This document shows, piece after piece, positions 57,195 to 64,000 of a stretch of DNA of 64,000 nucleotides (the stretch's first letter is position 1; every line of letters begins with the position of its first letter). Location: positions 2,790,001 to 2,854,000 of the forward strand of contig NZ_CP134400.1 of NCBI RefSeq assembly GCF_002968285.2, read 5' to 3'. Below the pieces are notes generated by a model that searched no databases, was not told the DNA's origin, and saw only the letters and a program-made list of their open reading frames with translations. The translations under genes were made by a program, and so were the position numbers. The DNA is from Mycobacterium sp. ITM-2016-00318 (GTDB lineage: Bacteria > Actinomycetota > Actinomycetes > Mycobacteriales > Mycobacteriaceae).

Positions 57195-58799
57195 TCAGGT
57201 GCTGCGGCGCAGCGCGACGACGCTGCCGTCGCCGTCGGCCGACACGTAGAGCGACCCGTCGGGGCCCGCCGCGATCCCGGCGAACGGTCCCTGGGGGCCG
57301 GAGAAGGGGGGCATGCCCTTGAGCGGCTTCGGTTCGACGCCGGCAGGAGGGCCGACCGGCAATCCGGCGGCGATCGTGGTGCGCGTCTTGCTGGTCAAGT
57401 CGAAAGAGACGAGCTCTTTTGAGCCCGCGTCGACGATGTAGAGCTGCCCGTCGCGCACCAGGATGCCTTGTGGCTTCTGCAAGCCGTCGACCACCACGTC
57501 GGAACCGGAACCGGAACCGGTGACCCTGACCACCCGGCCCGCCGCCGACTCAGCGACCAGCACGCTTCGTCCGTCGAAGGTGACGCCGACAGGATCGGCG
57601 AGGCCGGAGGCCAGTGTCTCGAAACTGCCCGATCGCAACACGTGAACGCTTCCAGTGCCCAGTTCGGCGAACACGATCTCACCGTGCTGGCCGATCGCCA
57701 CGCCGTAGAGCTGGTCGAAGTCTGCTGCCAAGTAGTCGGTTTCGTTCGCCGCGGGGCGGTACCGGGCGACCTGGCCGCCCGATGTGGTCACGACGAACTC
57801 GCCGCCACCCGCGGGCGCCAGTCCTCGCAGGAAGCCGGGATAGCCAGGGGAGAACAACATTCCGACCGTCTGCAGCGAGCCGTCGGGTGTCACCACGTAG
57901 AAGTAGGTGCCGTCGGCGACATAGAGTCTGCCGTCGTCACCAACGGTCAGGTCCAGTGGCCAGTTCAGCCCGCCGGCCAGCACGGTCCTGGTTTCGCCGC
58001 CGCGCTTTATCTCGGTTATCTCGCCGGTGAAGTTCGAGACGAACAACCGGCCGTCGACGGTCGCGAGATTGTCCAGACCGGGGCTCAGCTGCGCCAGCAC
58101 GGTCTGTTCGCCGCTGCGCGGATCGATGCGAAGGACCTGCCCGCTGGCGACCTGGGTGGAGACGATGTAGCCGTCCGAGTCGAACTTCACCGCGTCGGGC
58201 ACGCCGAGATCCGCGGCCACCCGCTGCGGCTCGCCGCCGTCGAGGTCGATGCGCCAGATCTCGTTCGCGGTCATCAGCGGGTAGTAGAGCAGCCCGTCGG
58301 GCCCGACCTCCATGGCGTTGGGCGACGGCAGGTTCTCCAGGAGGATCCGCTGGGCGCCGGTGGCCCGGTCGAGTTCCATCAGCCGTCCGCCATCTCGGCA
58401 CTCGTTGATGAACAGCCGACCCTGATGCACAGTGATGCCGTTCGCGCAGGGCAGGTCGGCGCGGAGCACGCGGCTGCGGCCATCCTTGCCCAGCGCGCTC
58501 ACCCGACCGTCCATCACCTCGGTGGCGTACAGGTCACCGTCGGGACCGAACGCCACGTCGTCGGGTGCGACGATGTCGCCCCCCTTGGCGCTGACGGTCT
58601 CGAGACGGCCGGTGCCGACATCCAGTGCACTGATCTGGCTGCCTGTCACCTGGGCGATGTAGACGCGACCGTCCGGGCCGGTGCGCAGGCCGTTGGCGCC
58701 GAAGAGCCGACTGGGCGCGGTGAGCCGCTCGAACCGCCAGCCTTCGGCGACTTTCGGCGCGGGCGCCCGGTAGCGGGCGTCGGTATGCGACGTGCTCAT
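57195..58799 (-). CDS. SMP-30/gluconolactonase-like beta-propeller protein
   Basis: A 534-residue protein made of repeated NHL/SMP-30 blades (G-P-D-G-R-V-Y, G-P-D-G-D-L-Y, G-P-D-G-L-L-Y and so on), about twice the length of a single SMP-30 domain, with no signal peptide. SMP-30-type enzymes are metal-dependent lactonases; metal ligands of the Glu/Asn/Asp type are plausible (FINECRDGG, LPSPNAMEVG) but I cannot assign all of them. It is the first gene of the minus arm, divergent from the oxygenases. Beside a Baeyer-Villiger-type enzyme, lactone or ester hydrolysis is a reasonable inference. Confidence 0.82.
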   Translation of the reverse strand: MSTSHTDARYRAPAPKVAEGWRFERLTAPSRLFGANGLRTGPDGRVYIAQVTGSQISALDVGTGRLETVSAKGGDIVAPDDVAFGPDGDLYATEVMDGRVSALGKDGRSRVLRADLPCANGITVHQGRLFINECRDGGRLMELDRATGAQRILLENLPSPNAMEVGPDGLLYYPLMTANEIWRIDLDGGEPQRVAADLGVPDAVKFDSDGYIVSTQVASGQVLRIDPRSGEQTVLAQLSPGLDNLATVDGRLFVSNFTGEITEIKRGGETRTVLAGGLNWPLDLTVGDDGRLYVADGTYFYVVTPDGSLQTVGMLFSPGYPGFLRGLAPAGGGEFVVTTSGGQVARYRPAANETDYLAADFDQLYGVAIGQHGEIVFAELGTGSVHVLRSGSFETLASGLADPVGVTFDGRSVLVAESAAGRVVRVTGSGSGSDVVVDGLQKPQGILVRDGQLYIVDAGSKELVSFDLTSKTRTTIAAGLPVGPPAGVEPKPLKGMPPFSGPQGPFAGIAAGPDGSLYVSADGDGSVVALRRST

Positions 58800-58825
58800 G
58801 GCCTGGAGACGTTATCAAGCTCGAA

Positions 58826-58837
58826 TAGTCCAGACAA
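58826..58837. promoter_or_regulatory. Candidate GntR operator half-match
   Basis: TAGTCCAGACAA matches the perfect palindrome at 58921-58932 in 10 of 12 positions. It lies 27 bases upstream of the propeller gene start, where it could control the minus operon. Confidence 0.45.
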
Positions 58838-58895
58838 TAGCGTTCCTTTGGGGACGTCAGCCCTTGACGGTCGGATTATGGCTGCGGAATAGTGT

Positions 58896-58910
58896 TCTGC
58901 AATATGCAGA
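58896..58910. promoter_or_regulatory. Perfect inverted repeat in the divergent promoter
   Basis: TCTGCA, three bases, then TGCAGA: a perfect 6-bp inverted repeat, 30 bases upstream of the SDR start. It may be a second operator or part of a promoter. Confidence 0.4.
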
Positions 58911-58920
58911 GCACCGTATG

Positions 58921-58932
58921 TTGTCCGGACAA
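58921..58932. promoter_or_regulatory. Perfect palindrome TTGTCCGGACAA, candidate GntR operator
   Basis: A 12-bp perfect palindrome eight bases before the ATG of the first plus-strand gene (58941). Position over the start region suits repression by the GntR protein of the cluster. Confidence 0.5.
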
Positions 58933-58940
58933 TTAGCACG

Positions 58941-59786
58941 ATGAGCGACCTCCTGAAACTCGCCGGCCGCGTCGTGATCGTCTCCGGGGCCGGGGGCGGC
59001 GGCATCGGCACGACCGTTACCCGCATGGCCGCGGAAGCGGGCGCGACCGTCGTCGCGGTGAGCCGGTCGGCGGAGAACCTCGACCAGCACATCGCGCCCT
59101 TGGGCGAGCGGGGGCTCTCGGTAGTGCCCGTGGCCGCCGATGCGTCCACCGACGAGGGGATAGCCGCCGTCCTCGACCGCGTGCGCAATACCGACGGCGA
59201 TCTCTACGGGCTCGTGAACGTCGCGGGCGGCGCCGAACCGTCGACGTGGATGCCGTCCACGCGCGTGAACCGCGACGACTGGCGGGCGCTGTTCACCGCG
59301 AACCTCGAGACCGCGTTCTTCATGAGTCAGGCGGTAGCGGCCGAGATCCGAACGCAGAAAAAGCCCGGATCGATCGTGTCCATCTCGTCGATCAGCGGGA
59401 TGAACACCGCCCCGTTCCACATCGCCTACGGAACCGCCAAGGCCGCGGTCGTGGCGATGACCCGCACGATGGCGGCCGAGCTGGCGCAGGACGGCATCCG
59501 AGTCAACGCGGTGGCCCCCGGCGTGACCGAAACCGCCGCCTCGCGCACCTATACCGACGACAATCCCGACCGAGACCGCCAGGCCATCGCGATGGGCAGG
59601 CGCGGCAGGCCGGAGGAGCAGGCGGGGGCGATTTTGTTCCTCCTCTCCGACCTGTCGAGCTACATCACCGGCCAGACGCTGCTCGTCGACGGCGGACTGA
59701 ACCTGCGGTGGACCCACCTCGGCGCCGACAACACGTCGTTGTTCCTGAAGGACGAGTCCTTCAGGGCAGCGATCAAGGAGATGTGA
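58941..59786 (+). CDS. Short-chain dehydrogenase/reductase 2
   Basis: A 281-residue SDR with a slightly unusual glycine motif (SGAGGGGIG), GLVNVAGGA in place of NNAG, the catalytic Ser in SISSISGMN, YxxxK as YGTAK, and TGQTLLVDGGL. First gene of the plus arm; its TGA overlaps the ATG of the Rieske gene. Confidence 0.9.
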   Translation: MSDLLKLAGRVVIVSGAGGGGIGTTVTRMAAEAGATVVAVSRSAENLDQHIAPLGERGLSVVPVAADASTDEGIAAVLDRVRNTDGDLYGLVNVAGGAEPSTWMPSTRVNRDDWRALFTANLETAFFMSQAVAAEIRTQKKPGSIVSISSISGMNTAPFHIAYGTAKAAVVAMTRTMAAELAQDGIRVNAVAPGVTETAASRTYTDDNPDRDRQAIAMGRRGRPEEQAGAILFLLSDLSSYITGQTLLVDGGLNLRWTHLGADNTSLFLKDESFRAAIKEM

Positions 59787-61213
59787 TGACGCACACCGAA
59801 TCCGACCTCGACGCCGCGATCGAGGTCGAAGCCGACGACGACGACTCGACGGGCCAGATCGCCGAAGACCTGTCGGATCCCATGACCATCAGCACCGAGG
59901 CCTACACATCCCCCGAATATGCCCGCGCCGAGCGCGAGAAGCTGTGGCGCAAGGTGTGGCAGCAGGTGGGCCGGATCGAGGAGATCCCCGAGGTGGGCAG
60001 CTACCTCACCTACGACATCCTCGACGACTCCATCATCGTCGTGCGCACAAAAACAGGGAACTCGTCCTCATCCTTCTCTGCGCACCACAACGTGTGCATG
60101 CACCGGGGCAGGCGGTTGATCGACACCCCGGAAGGCGCAAAGAACGCGTGCGCACAGACACGTAGATCGTTCGTCTGCGGGTTCCATGGCTGGACCTACG
60201 GCCTTGACGGTGCGTGCACCCATATCCGCGAGCAGGACGACTGGAAGGGCGCGCTGACCCCCGAGAACACCCATTTGGCCCCGGTGCAGGTCGACACCTG
60301 GGGCGGTTGGCTTTTCGTCAACATGGACCCCGAATGCGAACCTCTCGCCGACTATCTGTTCCCCGCAGCGAAGATCCTCGATCCGTTCGGGCTGGAGAAC
60401 ATGCGCTACAAGTGGCGCAAATGGCTGAAGTTCGACTGCAACTGGAAAGTGGCGATGGAGGCCTTCAACGAGACCTACCACGTGTTCACCACCCACCCGG
60501 AGTTCAACAAGTTCGGCGAGTTCAAGGGCTGGGCCAAGGCGCAGGGTAGGCACAGCAACATCGGCTACGACGCGCCGAAAGGTATGGACGAGACCAAGTC
60601 CAAGATCCGGCTCGGCACGGGCGACGACCCGCGCGTCTCCACCGCGGAGATGCAGATGTACACCTGGGAGCAGACCAACGCCACCACCACCGAGACGCTG
60701 GTGAATGCCGCAAAGCGACTCGTCGACGAACTGCCGGAAGGCACACCCGCCGACAAGGTGCTTGCGCACTGGCTCGCCTCGGCGCGCCGCGACGACGAGG
60801 CCCGCGGGGTGATCTGGCCGACCATCCCGGCCGACATCCTCGGCCAGAGCGGGACCGCATGGCAGCTCTTCCCGAACTTTCAGATCGGTCAGGGCCTGAC
60901 GAGTGCGCTGTGCTACTGCGCGCGCCCCGACCCCGGCTACGACCCGAACAAGTGCATCTTCGAGGTTGCCGTCTTCGAGCTCTACCCGAAAGGCCAAGAG
61001 CCGCAGACAGAATGGCAGTACACGCCGAAGGACAGCCCCAATTGGCTTTCGGTGTTGCCGCAGGACTTCTCGAACATGGCCGCGGTGCAGCAGGGGATGA
61101 AGTCGCTCGGCTTCCCCGGCACCAAGCCCAACCCGTATCGCGAACGCAGCACCGTCAACCTGCACACCCAGCTGGCCAAGTACATGGGCACCGGCGAACC
61201 TCAGGAGTTGTGA
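59786..61213 (+). CDS. Rieske non-heme iron oxygenase, large subunit
   Basis: A 475-residue ring-hydroxylating-type oxygenase. The Rieske [2Fe-2S] ligands are Cys104 and His106 (CMHRG) and Cys131 and His134 (CGFHGWTYG), with 24 residues between the pairs, longer than the classic spacing. The mononuclear iron site has NETYHVFTTH with His232 and His237; the third ligand is expected near the C-terminus. The N-terminus is very acidic. The ATG at 59786 overlaps the SDR stop; the frame is open far upstream but there it shadows the SDR gene. It needs an electron donor, and none is seen in this window. Confidence 0.93.
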   Translation: MTHTESDLDAAIEVEADDDDSTGQIAEDLSDPMTISTEAYTSPEYARAEREKLWRKVWQQVGRIEEIPEVGSYLTYDILDDSIIVVRTKTGNSSSSFSAHHNVCMHRGRRLIDTPEGAKNACAQTRRSFVCGFHGWTYGLDGACTHIREQDDWKGALTPENTHLAPVQVDTWGGWLFVNMDPECEPLADYLFPAAKILDPFGLENMRYKWRKWLKFDCNWKVAMEAFNETYHVFTTHPEFNKFGEFKGWAKAQGRHSNIGYDAPKGMDETKSKIRLGTGDDPRVSTAEMQMYTWEQTNATTTETLVNAAKRLVDELPEGTPADKVLAHWLASARRDDEARGVIWPTIPADILGQSGTAWQLFPNFQIGQGLTSALCYCARPDPGYDPNKCIFEVAVFELYPKGQEPQTEWQYTPKDSPNWLSVLPQDFSNMAAVQQGMKSLGFPGTKPNPYRERSTVNLHTQLAKYMGTGEPQEL

Positions 61214-61218
61214 GACAA

Positions 61219-63069
61219 ATGACCTTGTTCGACACATGCGGACCGACTCAGACGCCCGATGACATCGACATCGACGCGCTGCGGGAAAAGTACGCCCACG
61301 AGCGTGAAAAGCGGCTGCGGACAGACGGTGCCGCGCAATACCTGGAACTCAAGGACGACTTCGCGGAGTTCGCCGAAGTCGATCCGTACATCCCCGTGAC
61401 ACCCCGCACCCCGATCAACGAGGACGTCGAGGTGGCCGTCCTCGGCGGGGGCATCGCCGGCCTGCTTGCGGGGGCCTACCTCAAGAAGGCCGGTGTCGAC
61501 GACGTTCACGTCATCGAGATGGGCGGCGACTTCGGCGGTGTGTGGTACTGGAACCGGTTCCCAGGAATCCAGTGCGACAACGACGCGTACTGCTACATCC
61601 CGCTGCTGGAGGAGCTGGACTTCGTTCCGTCGAAGAAATTCGCCGACGGCGCCGAGATTTTCGAGCACTGCAAACGGATCGGCAAGCATTTCGGGCTGTA
61701 CGACGGCGCGATCTTCTCCACGCAGGTGCAGGCCGTGGTCTGGGACGACGAGATCAACCGCTGGCGATTGACCACCAACCGCGGCGACGACATCCGTGCG
61801 CGCTTCGTGGTGATGACCCAGGGCTCCTACAACCGGCCCAAACTGCCCGGCGTCCCCGGCATCAAGGACTTCAAAGGCCACGTCTTCCACTCGGCGCGGT
61901 GGGATTACGACTACACCGGTGGGGACGCAGGCGGAAGTCTGCACAAGCTGGCTGACAAGCGCGTCGCGCTCGTCGGGACCGGCGCCACAGGCGTGCAGCT
62001 GGTACCGCACCTCGGCCGGGACGCGAAGCATCTGTACGTGTTCCAGCGCACCCCGTCGTCGGTGGACATGCGCGGGAACGAGCCGACGGACCCGCAATGG
62101 GCGGCCTCTCTCTCGCCTGGCTGGCAGGAGGAACGAAAACGCAACTTCCATCGCTGGTCACCGTTCGGCGAAGGGGTGATCTTCGATGCGGAGGATCAGG
62201 TCTGCGACTTCTGGACCGAGCTGGGCCGCAACCTGACCGCGCGGGTCGCCGCGTCCGAGGATCCGGCTTCGCTTGGCGTCGAAGAGATCATGGCGATGCG
62301 CGAGGAAGAACAGTTCAAGGTCATGGAGCGGCTCCGGCGGCGCGTCGAAGCCATCGTCGAAGACACGCAGACCGCGGAGGCGCTCAAGCCCTATTACCAC
62401 TTCTTGTGCAAGCGGCCCTGCAGTAGTGACGAATATCTGCCGACGTTCAACCGCTCCAACGTCACGCTTGTCGACGTGGCGGAGTGCAAGGGAGTGGAGC
62501 GTCTGACCGAGAAGGGCATCGTCGCCAACGGCGTCGAGTACGAAGTCGATTGCGTGATCTTCGCCAGCGGCTTCGAGATCTCGACCGAGATCAGCAGGCG
62601 ATACGCGATGGAGGCCATCGAAGGCCGCGACGGGCTCTCACTCTTCGACCACTGGCGCGACGGCTACAAGACGCTGCACGGCATGACCAGCCACGGGTTC
62701 CCCAACCAGTTCCACACGGGATTCATCCAGGGTGGCGTCTCCGCCAACACGACCGCGATGTTCGAGCAGCAGGCCGAGCACATCGCCTACATCATCGCCG
62801 AGGCGGTGAAGCGGAGGGCGACGACCGTCGAGCCGAGCATCCAGGCTCAGGAAGCGTGGCGCGCCACCATCAAGGAGGTCGCGATGGACACCTCAGCGTT
62901 CGATCTCTCCTGCACTCCGGGCTATTACAACAACGAGGGCCGCGGTTTCGGCGAAGGCGTCCGGTCGTTTCTCGGCGATTACTACATGCCGGGTTTCTAC
63001 GCGTTCGACGAACTGCTGACCGAATGGCGAGCCAAGGGTGACCTCGACGGTCTCGTGCTCGGAAAATAA
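61219..63069 (+). CDS. Flavin monooxygenase of the Baeyer-Villiger type
   Basis: A 616-residue FAD/NADPH enzyme. FAD site VAVLGGGIAG (about 72-81), the Baeyer-Villiger fingerprint FKGHVFHSARWD (218-229), and the NADP site LVGTGATGVQ (251-260). The N-terminal 70 residues before the FAD site are an extension seen in the larger cyclopentadecanone/steroid monooxygenase-like group. The ATG at 61219 lies 5 bases after the Rieske stop with GGAG upstream. Its stop TAA overlaps the next ATG. It would insert oxygen next to a ketone to give an ester or lactone. Confidence 0.92.
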   Translation: MTLFDTCGPTQTPDDIDIDALREKYAHEREKRLRTDGAAQYLELKDDFAEFAEVDPYIPVTPRTPINEDVEVAVLGGGIAGLLAGAYLKKAGVDDVHVIEMGGDFGGVWYWNRFPGIQCDNDAYCYIPLLEELDFVPSKKFADGAEIFEHCKRIGKHFGLYDGAIFSTQVQAVVWDDEINRWRLTTNRGDDIRARFVVMTQGSYNRPKLPGVPGIKDFKGHVFHSARWDYDYTGGDAGGSLHKLADKRVALVGTGATGVQLVPHLGRDAKHLYVFQRTPSSVDMRGNEPTDPQWAASLSPGWQEERKRNFHRWSPFGEGVIFDAEDQVCDFWTELGRNLTARVAASEDPASLGVEEIMAMREEEQFKVMERLRRRVEAIVEDTQTAEALKPYYHFLCKRPCSSDEYLPTFNRSNVTLVDVAECKGVERLTEKGIVANGVEYEVDCVIFASGFEISTEISRRYAMEAIEGRDGLSLFDHWRDGYKTLHGMTSHGFPNQFHTGFIQGGVSANTTAMFEQQAEHIAYIIAEAVKRRATTVEPSIQAQEAWRATIKEVAMDTSAFDLSCTPGYYNNEGRGFGEGVRSFLGDYYMPGFYAFDELLTEWRAKGDLDGLVLGK

Positions 63070-63989
63070 TGCCTGACTTGCGATTCGACGACCGGGTCGC
63101 CGTCGTCACCGGCGGCGGCAGGGGACTGGGCCGCTCGTACGCCATGCTGCTCGCCGCGCAGGGCGCGAAGGTCGTGGTCAACGATCCCGGCGGCAGCCTC
63201 GCCGGCGACGGAACCGATGTCGGACCGGCAGAAGAGGTGGTGCGCGAGATCGCCGCGGCCGGCGGCGAGGCCGTCGCCAACACCGATTCGGTGGCGACGC
63301 CGGTTGGCGGCGAGGCGATCGTCGACGCGGCGCTGGACCGCTACGGCCGGATCGACATCCTGATCCACAACGCAGGCAACGTTCGCCGAGCGTCGTTGAA
63401 GGCAATGTCCTACGACGACTTCGAGGCCGTGCTCGACGTCCATCTGCGGGGCGCCTTCCACGTTGTGCGGCAGGCGTTCCCGTTGATGTGCGATGCGGGC
63501 TACGGACGCATCGTGTTGACGTCGTCGATCGGCGGCCTGTACGGGAACCACGAAGTGGCCAACTACGCGATAGCCAAGGCGGGGGTGATCGGCCTGTCCA
63601 ACGTCGTCGCAATGGAAGGTGCCGCCGAGGGCGTCAAGAGCAATGTCATCGTGCCAGCGGCAGTAACCAGGATGGCCGAGGGCATCGACACGTCGGCCTA
63701 TCCACCGATGGGCCCAGAGCTTGTGTCGCCCGTCGTGGGCTGGCTCTCGCACGAAACCTGCTCCATCACAGGGGAAATACTGATAGCCCTGGCAGGCCGG
63801 GTGGCACGGGCAGTCGTCGCGGAAACGCCGGGGGTGTATCGCCCGTCGTGGTCCATGGCCGATGTCGGCGAGCACATGGCGGCGATCCGCGATGCGTCGG
63901 ATCCTGTCGTCTTCCCTGTGGTACCCGACGGGCACGGCGACCACATCCGGTACAGCTTCGGCATGGCGTCTCAGGCCGTCCGTGGCTAG
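63069..63989 (+). CDS. Short-chain dehydrogenase/reductase 3 (17-beta-HSD4-like)
   Basis: A 306-residue SDR resembling the dehydrogenase part of multifunctional beta-oxidation enzymes: TGGGRGLGRSYA, VVVNDPGG, ILIHNAGN, catalytic Ser in LTSSIGGLYGN and Tyr-x-x-x-Lys as YAIAKAG. The region after residue 200 (NVIVPAAVTRM) also fits. It starts at ATG overlapping the monooxygenase stop (TAATG) and ends 11 bases before the window edge, so the operon may continue. Confidence 0.92.
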   Translation: MPDLRFDDRVAVVTGGGRGLGRSYAMLLAAQGAKVVVNDPGGSLAGDGTDVGPAEEVVREIAAAGGEAVANTDSVATPVGGEAIVDAALDRYGRIDILIHNAGNVRRASLKAMSYDDFEAVLDVHLRGAFHVVRQAFPLMCDAGYGRIVLTSSIGGLYGNHEVANYAIAKAGVIGLSNVVAMEGAAEGVKSNVIVPAAVTRMAEGIDTSAYPPMGPELVSPVVGWLSHETCSITGEILIALAGRVARAVVAETPGVYRPSWSMADVGEHMAAIRDASDPVVFPVVPDGHGDHIRYSFGMASQAVRG

Positions 63990-64000
63990 CCACGGTCCGC

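Noticed and set aside
57468..58892. 474-residue plus-strand frame opposite the propeller gene
   Set aside because: It mirrors the repeated blades of the minus-strand protein and has no independent support.

Overview
The window reads as chromosomal DNA of a mycobacterium, most likely a fast grower of the Mycolicibacterium type. Three things point there. A GC-rich core block matches the M. tuberculosis order Rv1691 to Rv1713 (tlyA, nadK, recN, steA, mctB/steB, pyrG, xerD, parA, scpAB, rluB, cmk, der). A ribosomal RNA operon ends directly upstream of that block, an arrangement I recall from M. smegmatis. Lineage-typical genes follow: MmpS/MmpL, antigen 85-type mycolyltransferase, cutinases, DUF732- and DUF5078-like secreted proteins and a DUF7159-like protein. 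These assignments come from reading motifs and recalling families; no search was run.

Layout. 1-0.9 kb: 3' end of 23S rRNA, 5S rRNA and a strong terminator. 1.1-19.4 kb: conserved housekeeping block on the plus strand with many 1-4 nt gene overlaps, interrupted only by a minus-strand O-methyltransferase, and ending in a TSUP transporter. 19.4-20.9 kb: a minus-strand Fe-S photolyase-like gene with a one-base frameshift. 20.97-25.14 kb: a tRNA-Pro(GGG) gene and a degenerate integrative element of about 4.1 kb. It is bounded by a 43-nt duplication of the tRNA 3' part, has paired GTAGCGCAAC repeats near both ends, and carries a truncated tyrosine integrase plus small cargo genes (WGxxGxxG protein, GAF-ANTAR regulator, very small helical proteins). 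25.5-42 kb: accessory region with a Ser/Thr kinase, regulators, membrane and secreted proteins. It includes a decayed arsenic-like patch (arsC broken by an amber codon, SigZ-like ECF sigma factor, ArsO-like flavoprotein, MFS transporter) and an unusual peroxiredoxin-DUF742 fusion.

42-52.7 kb: envelope and secretion genes: acyltransferase 3, DUF7159-like protein, two tandem cutinases, four small secreted proteins, an MmpS-MmpL pair joined by a MIRU-like mini-ORF, and an Ag85-family mycolyltransferase. 52.7-64 kb: a divergent catabolic cluster. The minus arm holds an SMP-30-like propeller, a GntR regulator, two acyl-CoA ligases and an SDR. The plus arm holds an SDR, a Rieske oxygenase, a Baeyer-Villiger-type flavoprotein and another SDR. 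The 140-bp divergent promoter contains palindromes that are good operator candidates for the GntR protein. The likely logic is ring hydroxylation, alcohol oxidation, oxygen insertion to an ester or lactone, hydrolysis, then CoA activation. The substrate is unknown, and no ferredoxin or reductase for the Rieske enzyme is visible before the window ends.
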